From contig NC_030387.2 of the NCBI RefSeq assembly GCF_001625215.2, forward strand, positions 25,308,517 through 25,372,516: DNA of 64,000 bases. Direction: 5' to 3'. This stretch comes from Daucus carota subsp. sativus (lineage: Eukaryota; Streptophyta; Magnoliopsida; Apiales; Apiaceae). The notes below the pieces were generated by a model. That model searched no databases, was not told the origin of the DNA, and saw nothing but the letters and a program-made list of their open reading frames with translations. Below are positions 49,439 through 60,824 of this stretch, piece by piece. The first letter of the stretch is position 1. Each line of letters starts with the position of its first letter. The translations under genes and the position numbers were made by a program.

Positions 49439-50067
49439 AGGAGTGAACGCGAGCCGGGTTGGCCCGGTTTAAGTTTTTTATCGACCCAACCTATTAAATT
49501 TGGTTTGCTAATTTTCGAACCCAACCCATTAAAATTAATTTATAACCCAACCCAATTTGTCATACTTCGGGTTGGGTTGATTTGGGTCGGTTTGACGAGT
49601 TACTAACTACTAAATCGTAGTTTTAAAATTGCGCCACAACCTAAAAATTATAGAGCATTAAAACAAGTTTGGACTTTTAAAGAATAGTAGCTTCACTATC
49701 GAACTCTCAAAGGCACGTAGACGAATGAAAAATGTGCAGGTAAGATATTTTAAGGGAAACTCGAGGAAAGATACCAATGTTATAATTCAATTTTATCACA
49801 CTAATGTTATAATTTCAATTGGGGTAGCTATATTTTATATATACACAATTTTGTTATACATATAATATAATGTATTTTTATTAAAATACCTTCAGGTTGG
49901 GTTGGGTTGGTCAAATAAAATCTAAAACCATACCCAACCCATTAAAATCGGGTTGGAGCCGATTCAACCCAATTAAAAAACGGTTTAAAATTTTCGGTTT
50001 GGTTCAGCCGAAAATAGGACCGGTTTGGATTGGTTTAAACGGTTTGGGTAACCCATGTACACCCCTG
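49439..50067. mobile_element. Mutator-type MITE rich in GGTTGGGTT
   Basis: TACAAAACT stands at both edges (49430-49438 and 50068-50076), a 9-bp duplication. Ends are inverted: AGGAGTGAACGCG on the left, AGGGGTGTACATG on the inverted right. The interior holds many GGGTTGGGTT and AACCCAACCC units in both orientations. No coding capacity. Confidence 0.65.
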
Positions 50068-50150
50068 TACAAAACTGTTGGCTAATTTGTACAACTGCTG
50101 CATGCTTCATGATTCCTATGCTCTTATTGTGTACCTTACTTCGAGTATTA

Positions 50151-50786
50151 CTAGTTGAGCCGCCGCGTTGCGGCGGTCTATAAAAATTATATTAATGATT
50201 CAATATTAATATTTGTAGAATGCAATAATTTTGTGGCTGTCTATAAAAATTATATTAATAATTAAAAATTAATATTTGTAGGATAAAATAAATTTAATAT
50301 TATAAAAATCTTGATGTAATACTAATACTAATATAAAAAATTGCAAAATTGGACTATAACTCATGGTGAAAAAATGAAAATAAATTTCTATACGCAATTA
50401 ACGATTTAAAGCACGACGAATCTTAATTTTATTTGCGTTTTTTTTAAAGCAATCATGTTCTTATATCGTCAATTTCCTTCAATTTTTTTGGATTGATTGT
50501 GCACAAAAACATCTAACTTAAATCCTTTATATAGCAATCTATAACTACCCTTGCTTATAATTACATAATCTGAAACAAAATCAGATTAAAACTTTCAAGT
50601 TACTATATTCCATAAATAATCTGAAACAAAATCAGATTCTGAGACTTGCTTCTAATATACCCGAAACTAAAAAAAGGTAATTCTAATTTTTGATATTTTT
50701 TATCCAAAAATTTTAAAAAATTATAAAAATAGAAGGGAGCGATGTGAGACGCGCCACCTACACGCCTCTCGCTTCTCCTTTATATC
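50151..50786 (-). mobile_element. Helitron-like element, leftward
   Basis: Read on the minus strand, it starts near 50786 with TATAAAGGAGAAGCGAG and ends with a GC hairpin (CCGCCGCAACGCGGCGG) and a tail ending CTAG at 50151, next to T. Short, no coding capacity. Confidence 0.6.
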
Positions 50787-51086
50787 AATATACTTATATA
50801 AAGGAGAAGCGAGGAGCGTGTAGGTGGCGCCTCTCAAATCACTCCTTTCTATTTTTCTAATTTTTTGAAATTTTTGGATGAAAAATATCAAAAATTTGAA
50901 CTACCTTTTTTAGTTTCGGGTATATTAGAAGCAAGTTTCAGAATCTGATTTTGTTTCAGATTATTTATGGAATATAGTATTTTGAAAATTTTAATCTGAT
51001 TTTGTTTCAAATTATTTAATTATAGTTTCGGGTATATTAGAAGCAAATTTCAGAATCTGATTTTGTTTCAGATTATTTATGTTGGT

Positions 51087-52298
51087 ATGAGTCAAGATAT
51101 TACTATGGCAGAGGTACGCGTGGCTTTAGGCATGATGGGTAAAGGTAAAACAGTTGGGTTTGATGAGATTCCGATTGAGGTGTGGCAGTGTTTGGGGGAA
51201 CAGGGGGTACGATGGTTAACAGCTCTTTTTAATTTTTTATTTCGGACATCCAGGATGCCGAGTGAGTGGCGGTTAAGTGTTGTTGTACCCATCTATAAAA
51301 ATAAAGGATTCGAAGAATTGTTACTATTTCAGTGAATCAATTTGGTTTTATGCCTGGGAGGTCCACCATTGAGGTGATTTATCTCATTCGATGTCTTATG
51401 GAGAAATATCGAGAGCGTCGTAAGGATCTTCATATGGTGTTTATAGATCTTGAAAAGGCTTATGATAGTGTATCACGGGTTGTTCTTTTGAGATGTTTAG
51501 TAGCGCGAGGAGTTCCAGAGGTGTATATTCGGACCATACAGGATATGTATTCAGCAGTGGGGACGTGTGTTAGGACACCCGTTGGGGATACTCAGTATTT
51601 TCCAGTTGAGGTGGGTCTTCATCAAGGTTCGGTATTAAGCCCTTTGCTTTTTATAATTGTTTTGGATGTGATTACCCGTGACATTCAAGCTCCGGTGCCT
51701 TGGTGTATACTTTTTGCTGATGATATTGTGTTAATCGCCGAGTCTCGAAGTGAGGTTAATGTGAAATTGGAACAGTGGCGTATATCGTTGGAGGGTTATG
51801 GATTGCGTCTGAGCCGTTCTAAAACCAAGTATCTCTGGGCCAATTTCAGTGAGGAGATTCATGAGGCGGATGTTGCTGTATGTATTGCGGAGGATCGTGT
51901 CCCACAAACTAATACCTTTAAATACTTGGGTTCCATCATTCAGAGTAATGACGATATTTCTGCGGATGTTACACATCGTATTTCGACAGGATGGCTTCGT
52001 TGGCGGGCTGCTACAGGGGTGTTGTGTGATAAGAGTGTACCTTTGAAAGTTGAAGGGCAAATTCTATCGTGCAGCAATCAGACCATCATTATTATATGGT
52101 TCCGAGTGCTGGCCTTTGAGAAAGGCTGCGTATGTTGCGTTGGATCTGTGGTAACACCATGACAGATCATATACCGAATGATACTTTTCGACGTCTTTTA
52201 GTTGTTGAGTCTATCTCTAAGAAGATAAGGGAGGGACGTTTACGTTGGTATGGACATGTTCGGCGTAAGTGTAACTCAGCACCGGTTAGGAGAGTAGA
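51087..52298 (+). pseudogene. LINE reverse-transcriptase fragment
   Basis: Frame 1 (to 51335) has KGKTVGFDEIPIEVWQ and SVVVPIYKNKG. It then jumps by an internal deletion and frameshift to a second frame from 51332 with NQFGFMPGRST, the catalytic first aspartate in MVFIDLEKAYD, GLHQGSVLSPLLF and the FADD box (CILFADDIVLIAES). A further shift near 52130 leads to REGRLRWYGHVRR. Frameshifts and the missing N-terminal endonuclease show it is dead. Confidence 0.9.
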
Positions 52299-52879
52299 CA
52301 CTACTAGAAATTTGCTAATACACATCAGTCAAAAACTGATGTCCCATAGAATTGTAACTGATGTTACTGTGGGCGATGTTAAAGGTACCTGTCTTTAACA
52401 TCAGTTAATAAATGATGTCTATTGTTAGATCTAACATCGGTTCTGTACACCTAAATGATGTATATTATGCTCTTTAACATCAGTTCTGTAATCTTAGATG
52501 ATGTCTATTGTACTAATTTACATCAGTTAATAAGTGATGTTAAAGCTTAGTGCCTTTAACATCGCCCACAAAGACATCACTTGCATTTTTTGCTTACATC
52601 GGCTAATAACTAATGTCTATAACCGTTAACATCACTTCAACTTTAAAGAAACTGATGTTATAACATTTGATTAACATCATTTCTTTACTCATTAACTGAT
52701 GTAATAACATCGAATTAACATCATTTTTATAATTAAGAAATACCAAACCAAGAAACAACCAAATCAACACCTAAATCTTATTAATGCATATATAAATCAA
52801 TTGTACTCTATACATCCATCAATTCCAATCTCACCGACTACACATCCATCAAATCAAATATCGATCAACTACTACACAT

Positions 52880-53096
52880 TCATCTAATATAAATATCAAG
52901 TACATAATCAAAGCCTGTAAAGCGTGTAAAGTACATAATCAAATCTATGTCGTTGAGGTTTGCTCCTCGAAGATTAACTTTTGTCACATCCAGGCCTTTT
53001 AAATGCACCCACCACATGCAGCAACTCATTCTAAGTAACTCACTTCTGATATTTTTCTGACGAGTTCTACACAAAAGTCCAATCACTTGAACCTGG
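52880..53096 (-). other. Unrecognised exon-like frame in the CACTA element
   Basis: Reads VQVIGLLCRTRQKNIR then GLDVTKVNLRGANLNDIDL after a possible acceptor (TATCCAG) at about 53097, and runs to a stop. The NLRGANLNDI stretch recalls pentapeptide repeats but is too short to call. It may be a last exon of the OTU-like cargo gene or of another captured gene. Confidence 0.35.
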
Positions 53097-53185
53097 ATAA
53101 TGAATAGGACGGCATAGCCTAAAGCAACTAATTACAAAAATTGAAAAGCTATGACAAAAAAAGTTGGTCAGATTATATATATAAC

Positions 53186-54264
53186 CTCTCCATTGTCTTC
53201 AAATAACTTCTGTACTTCATCGGAATGTAGCCTTCATATAAATTTCTGTGATGTTCAAGATGAAAATGAGTTTCAGTGTTATAATAAGAATCTCTACAAG
53301 AAGTTAGGAAGAAATTTCATGAAACATTAATCATTTAACCTTAAAAATAAACCAATCCCTATGCATATTTAGCATACGACTGTTTTGATCTCCAAAAGAA
53401 TTAGGTATTGTATTTTGAGGGGCACACAAAGATTATTAGATTAAAAAGTAATTGATTTTTTCTATGCCATTCTCCATAAAACTGAAAATGAGCGGAATAA
53501 AAGTTATGTTCAATTGCATAGCACAAAGAAAAAAACTTTACATGTGATATTTAAATTTTAACATACGACATACCCAACACTATTTTATAGGAAGTACATT
53601 CAAAACAGAAATGACTTAAGAAGAAAAATCTTAAGTGCACCTGTTTGACGACCTGCTTCCTTACATATTTGTGATATTCTGGATTATGGAACAACTGATC
53701 TGCAAGAGCTTTAAACTATTGAGCAAGCAAAATAATTATAAAAACCTGCATGCTATATCAGGATAGTGCATATGCTAATAAATATTGATATTTAAGAATG
53801 ATTTGGTGATTCCACAAATTCTTGATAGTCTCAAAGGTGTCCCCAGTCCCCACAGTATAAGCATTTAAATAAAATAAAATTTTCTTGGACAAACCTTTTT
53901 GTCCCTAGTCATATTCTTTTGATGACATAGGAGTTGGATATCAGGAAATTTAGTAATTGTAACCTCGGCATCTCTGCTCTCTTGGTGTTTCGACTGTGAA
54001 AGAATCATGGACAATGCAGGCTTTCGCTCTGTCTCTTGAGCTAGGTTGTATGGTTCCTAATCATAATAACAAACTATAGTTTTACATGCAGAACTGCACA
54101 ATTTATATTACCATTCCATTATATTACCAAGATATATTAACAGAATCCAAAAACTTAGAGTAATATTAGAGAAATGCAAATTCATTTTAAAAGTAACATA
54201 CCTCAAGTGGAGTCTTTGATGAGTTTTCGCTTGTACATAATGAGATGAGCTTCGTCGCAGTCAT
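53186..54264 (-). pseudogene. OTU-deubiquitinase-like cargo in the CACTA element
   Basis: Successive minus-strand segments have splice-like borders: 54264-54202 (MTATKLISLC), 54056-53895 ([12 protein letters not shown]), 53715-53641 (FKALADQLFHNPEYHKYVRK) and a last segment ending about 53186 (NLYEGYIPMKYRSY). The first three junctions keep phase 0. The last two match neighbouring motifs of plant OTU-family cysteine proteases, where ALADQL, PEYH, VRK and LYEGYVPMKY follow the catalytic DGNC box. I find no DGNC box, so the nucleophile region seems missing, and the junction into the last segment does not keep frame. It looks like a captured, decayed gene piece. A possible upstream first exon with ATG (55077-54976, MGESEKRKINPVIAKK) has no proven link. 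Family assignment is from memory of motifs. Confidence 0.5.
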
Positions 54265-57202
54265 GACTAGATCAACTGTAGGTACAACCATAGAATATTA
54301 AGCAGAAGCTATAAAACTCTCTTGTCATTTTGATTTGCTAGCCAGACAAACTATCATGATCATAATAACTAAGCTGTCCAGGACTTGTCAATACAAACAG
54401 AGCTGCATATCCTAAATACGATTCTAATTCCAAGAATAAGAAATGGCTGACCTCCCGTTATAGAGTGTATAATACCACATGATTTTCTTGATTTCTGAAT
54501 CTGTCTTCTAAACCCTTATAAAATACTTGATTCTGAATCTTTCTTCTAAACCTTAATAAAATATGATACCTAAAAAATGTCAGTCAAAAAAAAAGAAACT
54601 AAAACAAGAGACCACATCATGCATATAAAAACAATGACTGATTCAAATATTTCAAATCAGGAAAAGAAACAAATAAGACACATAATTAAAAATCCCCCTA
54701 ACCAAACCAGAGATGTAAATCAATAATACACATATACAAGCACAACATAAGAATCCCAAGTAAACCAAGCAGATACATCAAATCAAGCAAACTACAAGGA
54801 TCCTAAAAATAAACCAACAAAATAGCAAGCAAACCATAAACAAACCAAATCAATGGAGCAAAGTAACATCACATAGAACTATAAAAGTAAGCTCACTGGA
54901 AGGGGGAGAAAATGACTGCAACATAGAAAATTTGTTTGTGAAAGTAAATTTGACATAAACTTATAGAATATATACCATTGTGGTTGATGCTTGAATCTCA
55001 GACTTGCTCATGATTGTACTGTTTCTGTGCTTCTTAGCAATAACAGGATTAATCTTTCTCTTTTCGGATTCTCCCATTTTTATAGAAACTGAATAAAACT
55101 GGGATAATTAATATCCAGGCCCCAAATACCTTCTACCAATATCCTGGACTCTGCAAACTTGGTGCTATGACTTCTGAAGGAGAAATTCAGGCACAACACT
55201 ATATAGTCTGACACAAGATGTTAAAATCTAGCATTCGTATATACAAACACGACCCGAAACACGAAACACACAATACAATTCCAAAACATAAATAAATTAA
55301 TTCAGTTTATACAAATACCATTCCAGAACATAGATAAATAACTAGAGCAATAAACTTTAAAGATAAATCCGAACTCAAGTTTATACAAATACCATTCCAT
55401 CAGACATCGCTGGTTCACCCAATTACTTCCACTTCAATTCACTGTGTGATACAATGGCAATTTCCTGGTCAGAGTACAAATATATCAGAAATATGTAGCA
55501 TAAAGATATTAAAAACAACTAGACATCAAAGATACAAATCTGCATTATTTATGTTATACAAGTTTAAAGTACATCAAAAACGGTAAATATATATTATTAG
55601 TACATTATAAATTGTTCTCTCAAACTGTGTAGAAGCAACATACAAAAGCAATTGAATAGATTGATACCAGGTTTACAAAAGCGGTGACCTCTAATTTAAA
55701 ACTTGGTATTTAAGTACTGATTAAAGCTAACCCACTTAAAATTTCGATCTTTTGAACCTCCGACTATAGTTTTGAAATTCGGTTAAGCTCCGACTTTTTC
55801 AAACTCCGACCTCTGAGTTTCAATTTAGTGAGAGAGCAGTGAGATTGGGATGGGTAAAGTTTCTGAGAAGATGGATAATCTGTGAGCAGGGAGAATGAGA
55901 TGCGCGCGGGGAGGCTAGGGAGGCGAGAGAGATGAGCTTGGAGAAGGGGACTAGGGTTCTAAGCAGAAACAAGTGTTTAGTGTTCTAAGCAGAAACAAGT
56001 GTTTAGTGTTTTTGTTGGCTGAAATATATTTTATGTTTGGTTTTAATTATGTAATGTTATGTTTTTTGATTTGTATTTGTAATGTGTTGGGTTGTAATGT
56101 GTTGGGATATTAATTTATGTGTGTGTGAGAGTAGTTTTAATTAGTTTGATATTTTATTTTAGTTGAATAATTATAATTTTTAATATTTATTTTTTTACAT
56201 TTTAGAGTTATAATATATATGATTTGTGTATTTTAATGATTTTGCTTATATATATTTTTATATTTTTAGTTGAATGATTTTATTTTAAAGTTTTGTGTTA
56301 TGAATATTGGAGGGAGATGAAATTTGTTTAAGGGAGGGAAGTTGAAATTTTATAAGAGAGAGAAATTTTTGATAAGGGGGGAAATTGGGTGGGAATGGTG
56401 GAAACTTTTTTTAAACACGTATCTTACACATCAGTTGCATAAATAACTGATGTCTAAAGTACTTTAACACATCAGTTTAAGTGAAAATGATGTTAAAAGC
56501 ATTTTTAACATCAGTGGCAATTCTAACTGATGTTAAATGTGTGATGTCTATTCCACTTTTTCTAGTAGTGAGAACACATATCGGTTCGGGGTAAGAGAAA
56601 GAGGGGGTCGGGCTCGTCGGACATGGGCTGATCAATTAAGTTTGGACATGGGAGCCTTAAATCTCACGGGTGATATGACATTAGACAAGAATGATTGGAG
56701 ACGGCGTATTAGAGTGGTTGAGACTAGGTCTCGTGGCTCACAGAGATTATGAGGGTTATGGTGTTCAGTTTTAAGAGAGGGTTCAGCTCAGTCATTACCA
56801 GATGCATTCGCGCCAATCTAAAATGTTTGGGTAAGTCCCATGTGAAGAAGGCCATGGGCTAAGGTATTATATTCTTATTATAGCACACACTATTTTATTT
56901 GTTGTGCACTAAGCCGGGGGTCTTCACGGATACAACCTCTCTACTTTCAGGGTAGGGGCAAGGCTGCGTACATCTTACCCTCCTCAGACCCTGCTCTAAG
57001 CGGGATATACTGAGTATGTTTGATTTGGTTTGGTTTTTAGTAGTTTGAAAGTTTTAATCTGATTTTGTTTCAAATTATTTAATTATGGGAAAGAGTATCA
57101 CACAAGTCTATCTGCAGCTATAAATACCCTCATAGATTATAGGATTTTGGATCATCTAAACACAACCTCCTCTCTCTCAATACCACAACTCTATCTCTCT
57201 CT

Positions 57203-57489
57203 GGTGATAGTTCTCTTACTTGATTTCTAACTCGGTGGTGCCGTTCTTCTGCAACGATAAGTAAGGCTGTTTATATATTATTAATAAAATAAAGGTTGTT
57301 GCAAGCAAAGGTAGTTATAGATCGCTATGTGGGAGTCGACAAATTGGTGATAGTTCTCTTGCTTGATTTCTAACTCGGTGGTGCCACTCTTCTGCAACGA
57401 TAAGTGAAGGCCGTTTATATAGTATTAATAAAATAAAAGTTGTTGGAAGCAAAGGTAGTTATAGATCGCTATGTGGGAGTCGACAAATT
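57203..57489 (+). repeat. Tandem duplication, two units of about 143 bp
   Basis: Units 57203-57345 and 57346-57489 both run from GGTGATAGTTCTCTT to GGGAGTCGACAAATT with few differences. They lie in the Helitron-like DNA. Confidence 0.9.
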
Positions 57490-58342
57490 GAAACAGGGGA
57501 AAAAAAATATAGTCTTGACATGATATTGATGGATGATATCAATAAATTAACTATTAGTAATGTATGTTTGATGGTTATTCTTTTATAATATTTGTTTTGT
57601 CCATCAAGCATGTTTGTTGTTGTTAATTTTTATATGATTTACTTTGTATATTAGGACAATATGGTGGAGAAGCGGGGAGCGTGTAGGTAGCGCCTCTCAC
57701 ATCGCTCCATTCTATTTTTCTGGAATTTTTGGATGAAAAATATCAAAAATTATAACTACCTTTCTTAGTTTCGGGTATATTAGAAGCAAGTTTCAAAATC
57801 TGATTTTGTTTCAGATTATTTGCGGAATATATTAGTTTGAAAGTTTTAATCTGATTTTGTTTCAGATTATTTAATTATGGGAAAGAATAGCACACAAGTC
57901 TCTCTACACCTATAAATACCCCTATAGATCGTAAGGTTTTGGATTATATAAACACAACCTCACGAATTTTAAGTTAGATGTTTTTGTGTATAATCAATCC
58001 AAAAAAATTGGCGGAAGGTGACAATGCAAGAACGTGATTACTTTTCAAAAAAAAAAACACAAATAAAATTAAGATTCGTCGTACTTTAAATTGTTAATTA
58101 CCTGTATAAATTTGTTTTCATTTTTTCACCATGAATTATAGTCCAATTTTGCAATTTTATATATTAGTATTGGTATTATATCAAGATTTTTATAATATAA
58201 AATTTATCCTACAAATATTAATTCTAAAACATTAATATAGTTTTTATCAGATAGCCACAAAATTATTTTATTTTACAAATATTAATATTGAATCATTAAT
58301 ATAATTTTTATAGGCCGCTGCAACACGCGGCTTCTCAACTAG

Positions 58343-58634
58343 TAAGTACATAAAGTACATTGATGTATGACAAATTGTAGGCATGTCACTAACGATTTAG
58401 GTTTAGTTCTAAAGCTCCGTTTATACAAGAAAATTATTTGTCATTTTATCGTGCAGAAGCGGAAAAAAAAGTGCATATAGATTGAGACAGAAGCAAATAC
58501 TAGCACAGAAACAAGCAGAACTGCTAAATCATATATGGACATAGGTTACATCTTTAGTTGAATAACACTTGGTAAACTTGAAAAGAAACAGTCATTTTTC
58601 TGCTAAGAGGGACATTTAGGAAGAAGTCCATATT
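58343..58634. other. Region between Helitron end and SPL 3' UTR
   Basis: About 290 bases with no frame or repeat that I recognise. The part near 58634 is probably 3' UTR of the minus-strand SPL gene. Confidence 0.4.
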
Positions 58635-58654
58635 TGACAGAAGAGAGAGAGCGT
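58635..58654 (-). promoter_or_regulatory. miR156/157 target site in SPL 3' UTR
   Basis: On the transcript strand the bases read ACGCTCTCTCTCTTCTGTCA, 105 bases beyond the SPL stop codon. This matches the canonical SPL target (GTGCTCTCTCTCTTCTGTCA) except for the first two bases, which pair with the weakly constrained 3' end of the microRNA. Small SPL3/4/5 genes carry the site in the 3' UTR, as here. Confidence 0.92.
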
Positions 58655-58759
58655 TCTAGTGATCGCTAAATCACGTTTTATTGGTGCTTCCTGAGATGGT
58701 CATTTAAATCACTTTCTTTATTCTACCAACAATTCAGTGCATTTAACTAATTCTTATTG

Positions 58760-59725
58760 TCAGCCTGACCCTTCTCCTGGAAAATCATATGAACTCTTGC
58801 GACGGCGTTCGTTATGTCCAAGCAAACGCCTGCGGCAACTCCTCTTAGCGTCATCAAACTCTGGTAGCTCATGGAACCTGCAGAATGCCAAATTATACCT
58901 GTATATTATCCTAATTCCCAACCCGTAAGAGAGGTATTCTAAGAACAAAGAATATATATTAAACTAAAATGTACAAATTAATCAAGTCAATCACACATAC
59001 ATTCTGCCTAATATTATCGGGCTTCAATTTCAGAGATCTTTTACTGATTTCCCATTTCTGTTAAGCAATTCTAGGGAAACTGTCAACGACGCTTAAAATT
59101 ACAGGTTAGCTTTCTCCCATTCTTCTCTAGCTGTCTCCGTGTCTGTCTTGTGCAGAAGAAATGTTCTTGCTTATATAATTACACGGTTTATAAGGAAAAG
59201 TCATGTACCTGAAAGCTAAATTGAACGCTTCTCTTTGTCATCTTATCTGTAATTAGTCTTTTATATTTGCTCGCTGATTGAACTTTCGTCATTCGACTTT
59301 CTTGTTAAATTTGTTTATGTTAGCTTTAAGAAACATTAAACTGTACTTTTTACCAATAGATAATAACAAAAGATGAGCAAATTAAATATAGCAGTGATAA
59401 GAATTAGGTTTCCTAACCTGCTGCATTGCTGACAGAAACGCTGCTGGACTCCAGAAATAACGACGACCGGAGCCTTAGCATGAAATTCACATACTTTGTG
59501 CCTGCGGTGGTACGCCTTGGCAATGCTCATGTTCGCGAGGCAGTCCTGAACTTGGCAACAGGGTTGAGTCGATCCTCCTCCGGATCCTTTTCTTCCGGAG
59601 TAAGTCATTACCCTTTTCTTCTTGTTGTCCTCTTCGGCATCTTCATCTTCCTCGTCTTCCTTGACCACGTCTGCCTTCATCCGATCTCTCACGCTCCTCT
59701 TCCCTTCCGCCTTACCAATATCCAT
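58760..59725 (-). CDS. SPL3: Small SBP-box transcription factor, SPL3/4/5 clade
   Basis: Two exons in reading order, 59725-59418 and 58877-58760, giving 141 aa. An acidic N-terminal stretch ([14 protein letters not shown]) precedes the SBP domain (about 55-131). All zinc ligands are present: C57, C62, C79, H82 for the first site and C98, C101, H105, C117 for the second. The intron falls after QQCSR within the second zinc region, the position conserved in plant SBP genes. A bipartite nuclear signal ([17 protein letters not shown]) ends the domain. Such factors bind GTAC cores and promote the vegetative phase change and flowering. The short length with a 3' UTR miR156 site places it in the SPL3/4/5 group; which member cannot be told. 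Confidence 0.94.
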
Positions 59726-60546
59726 TCTTTTTCGCAGAGGAGCACGGGGAGATAATAAGACGAAGATGAATTAAAAATGTTTTTGGTTGGGAAGGAAGTT
59801 GAAAAAGAAAAGAATAGTGTGTGAGGACCACAAGAGCTCCATCCTTTTCCTTGGCTGTGAAAATAAATAACTGAAGGTTAGATGCTGACATTCAAGTCTA
59901 GCTCACGTACTGACATAAAATTATACGTAAAAATGTACTAGTATTGAACTTTCACAAATGTATTTAGAGCTTTTTGTACAATAAGTATTTACACAACATA
60001 AATAACATAGTACAAGAGTCTGTATGAGAAGCATTTATACTGACCCCCACCATCCATATCAGAGTTCTCTTTATGGGAGAGATTATCGGTGATGATGATG
60101 CAGCATACACCAAATGAACTTGTCACCATTGATCCAATAGTGACACTCTAATAAAGACAAGTTTATATCAATATCTGCTTCATATGCTTTGACAAAACAG
60201 TCTTACCACAAACCCTATTATGCATTCTATCTTCTAGCTACTTGAACTTGTTTTCTTCGCCCTCAAAGCTAATTAGTTCCGGAAAGTGCATATAGATAGT
60301 GTTGGGTGACCCTATTGCATCCCAAAATTTAGCTCCTCGTGACTTGACTAATTAATGATAATTTTGCTGCCTCTACAACAAACAGGACAAAACTGACAGC
60401 ACAAAACCGACTGTTGTGGCCCACCAACGGCGGGTGCTAGAAGGGCTGTCTCAACTCTGCGATTGCTCGTAGGGTGAGGGCTTCCTTCGCACCGATTAAT
60501 TAGTAGCAACATGTACTCCAGCAAAAAGGGCAGTATGATGATAATA
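59726..60546. other. Upstream region of the SPL gene
   Basis: Should hold the SPL leader and promoter. I see no certain TATA box and no gene in the remaining AT-rich DNA. Confidence 0.4.
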
Positions 60547-60824
60547 ACTCCCTCCGTCTCAACCATTTCTTTACTTGTTGGGATGTACCATCCAATTCTT
60601 TATATTTCAAAACTTATCAAAAATAATCAATGGGTTCTATCACTTTCTCACTTTTACTAGCTTTTCGCAGTACTTTTATTTCGCTATTGTTGTTTTATAC
60701 TACATTAAAAATCAATGGAGTACCACCACTTCACCCACTTCTCTTTCTATTTTTCACTACTTTATACATATTTCCAAACCTCGGTGTCCAAACCAAACGC
60801 AAAGAATTGGCTGGGAACAGGAAG
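60547..60824. mobile_element. Stowaway-type MITE, diverged
   Basis: Left end CTCCCTCCGTCTCAACCATT, inverted right end CTTCCTGTTCCCAGCCAATT, followed by TTTCTTTACTTG / TTCTTTGCGTTTG pairing. TA lies at the right edge (60825-60826). About 278 bp, noncoding. Confidence 0.65.

Larger units (their letters stand above)
52299..56570. mobile_element. Non-autonomous CACTA (EnSpm) transposon
   Basis: Ends CACTACTAGAAAT on the left and the inverse of CACTACTAGAAAA on the right. The trinucleotide AGA flanks both sides (52296-52298, 56571-56573), the 3-bp duplication of CACTA elements. The subterminal zones (52317-52730 and 56425-56550) hold many copies of AACATCAGTT and its inverse, the kind of motif that CACTA transposases bind. 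I see no TNPD/TNP2 transposase. The interior holds cellular-looking exons on the minus strand. Confidence 0.9.
51080..57040 (+). mobile_element. LINE retrotransposon remnant split by a CACTA element
   Basis: Two pieces, 51080-52298 and 56574-57040, are parts of one 5'-truncated non-LTR element. The left piece holds reverse transcriptase. The right piece holds the C-terminal end (RARRTWADQLSLDM; DKNDWRRRIRV) and a 3' tail reading CGGGGGTCTTCACGGATACA and CTGCGTACATCTTACCCTCC. The tail resembles the LINE/SINE 3' region widespread in asterids. Joining the pieces across the CACTA insertion keeps the frame. Confidence 0.8.
50795..58342 (+). mobile_element. Helitron-like elements, rightward, interrupted by a LINE
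   Basis: The plus strand starts TATATAAAGGAGAAGCGAGG at 50795, head-to-head with the leftward copy. Helitron text breaks off at about 51079 and resumes at about 57043, with a LINE between. A second 5'-like start (GGAGAAGCGGGGAGCGTGTA) lies at 57668, and the 3' hairpin (GCCGCTGCAACACGCGGC) with a tail ending CTAG before T is at 58313-58342. It may be one element with a partial internal duplication or two tandem copies. No helicase is visible. Confidence 0.55.

Noticed and set aside
58635..58654. Plus-strand TGACAGAAGAGAGAGAGC as a MIR156 gene
   Set aside because: There is no matching star strand or hairpin around it, and it lies antisense just downstream of an SPL gene, so it is the target site.
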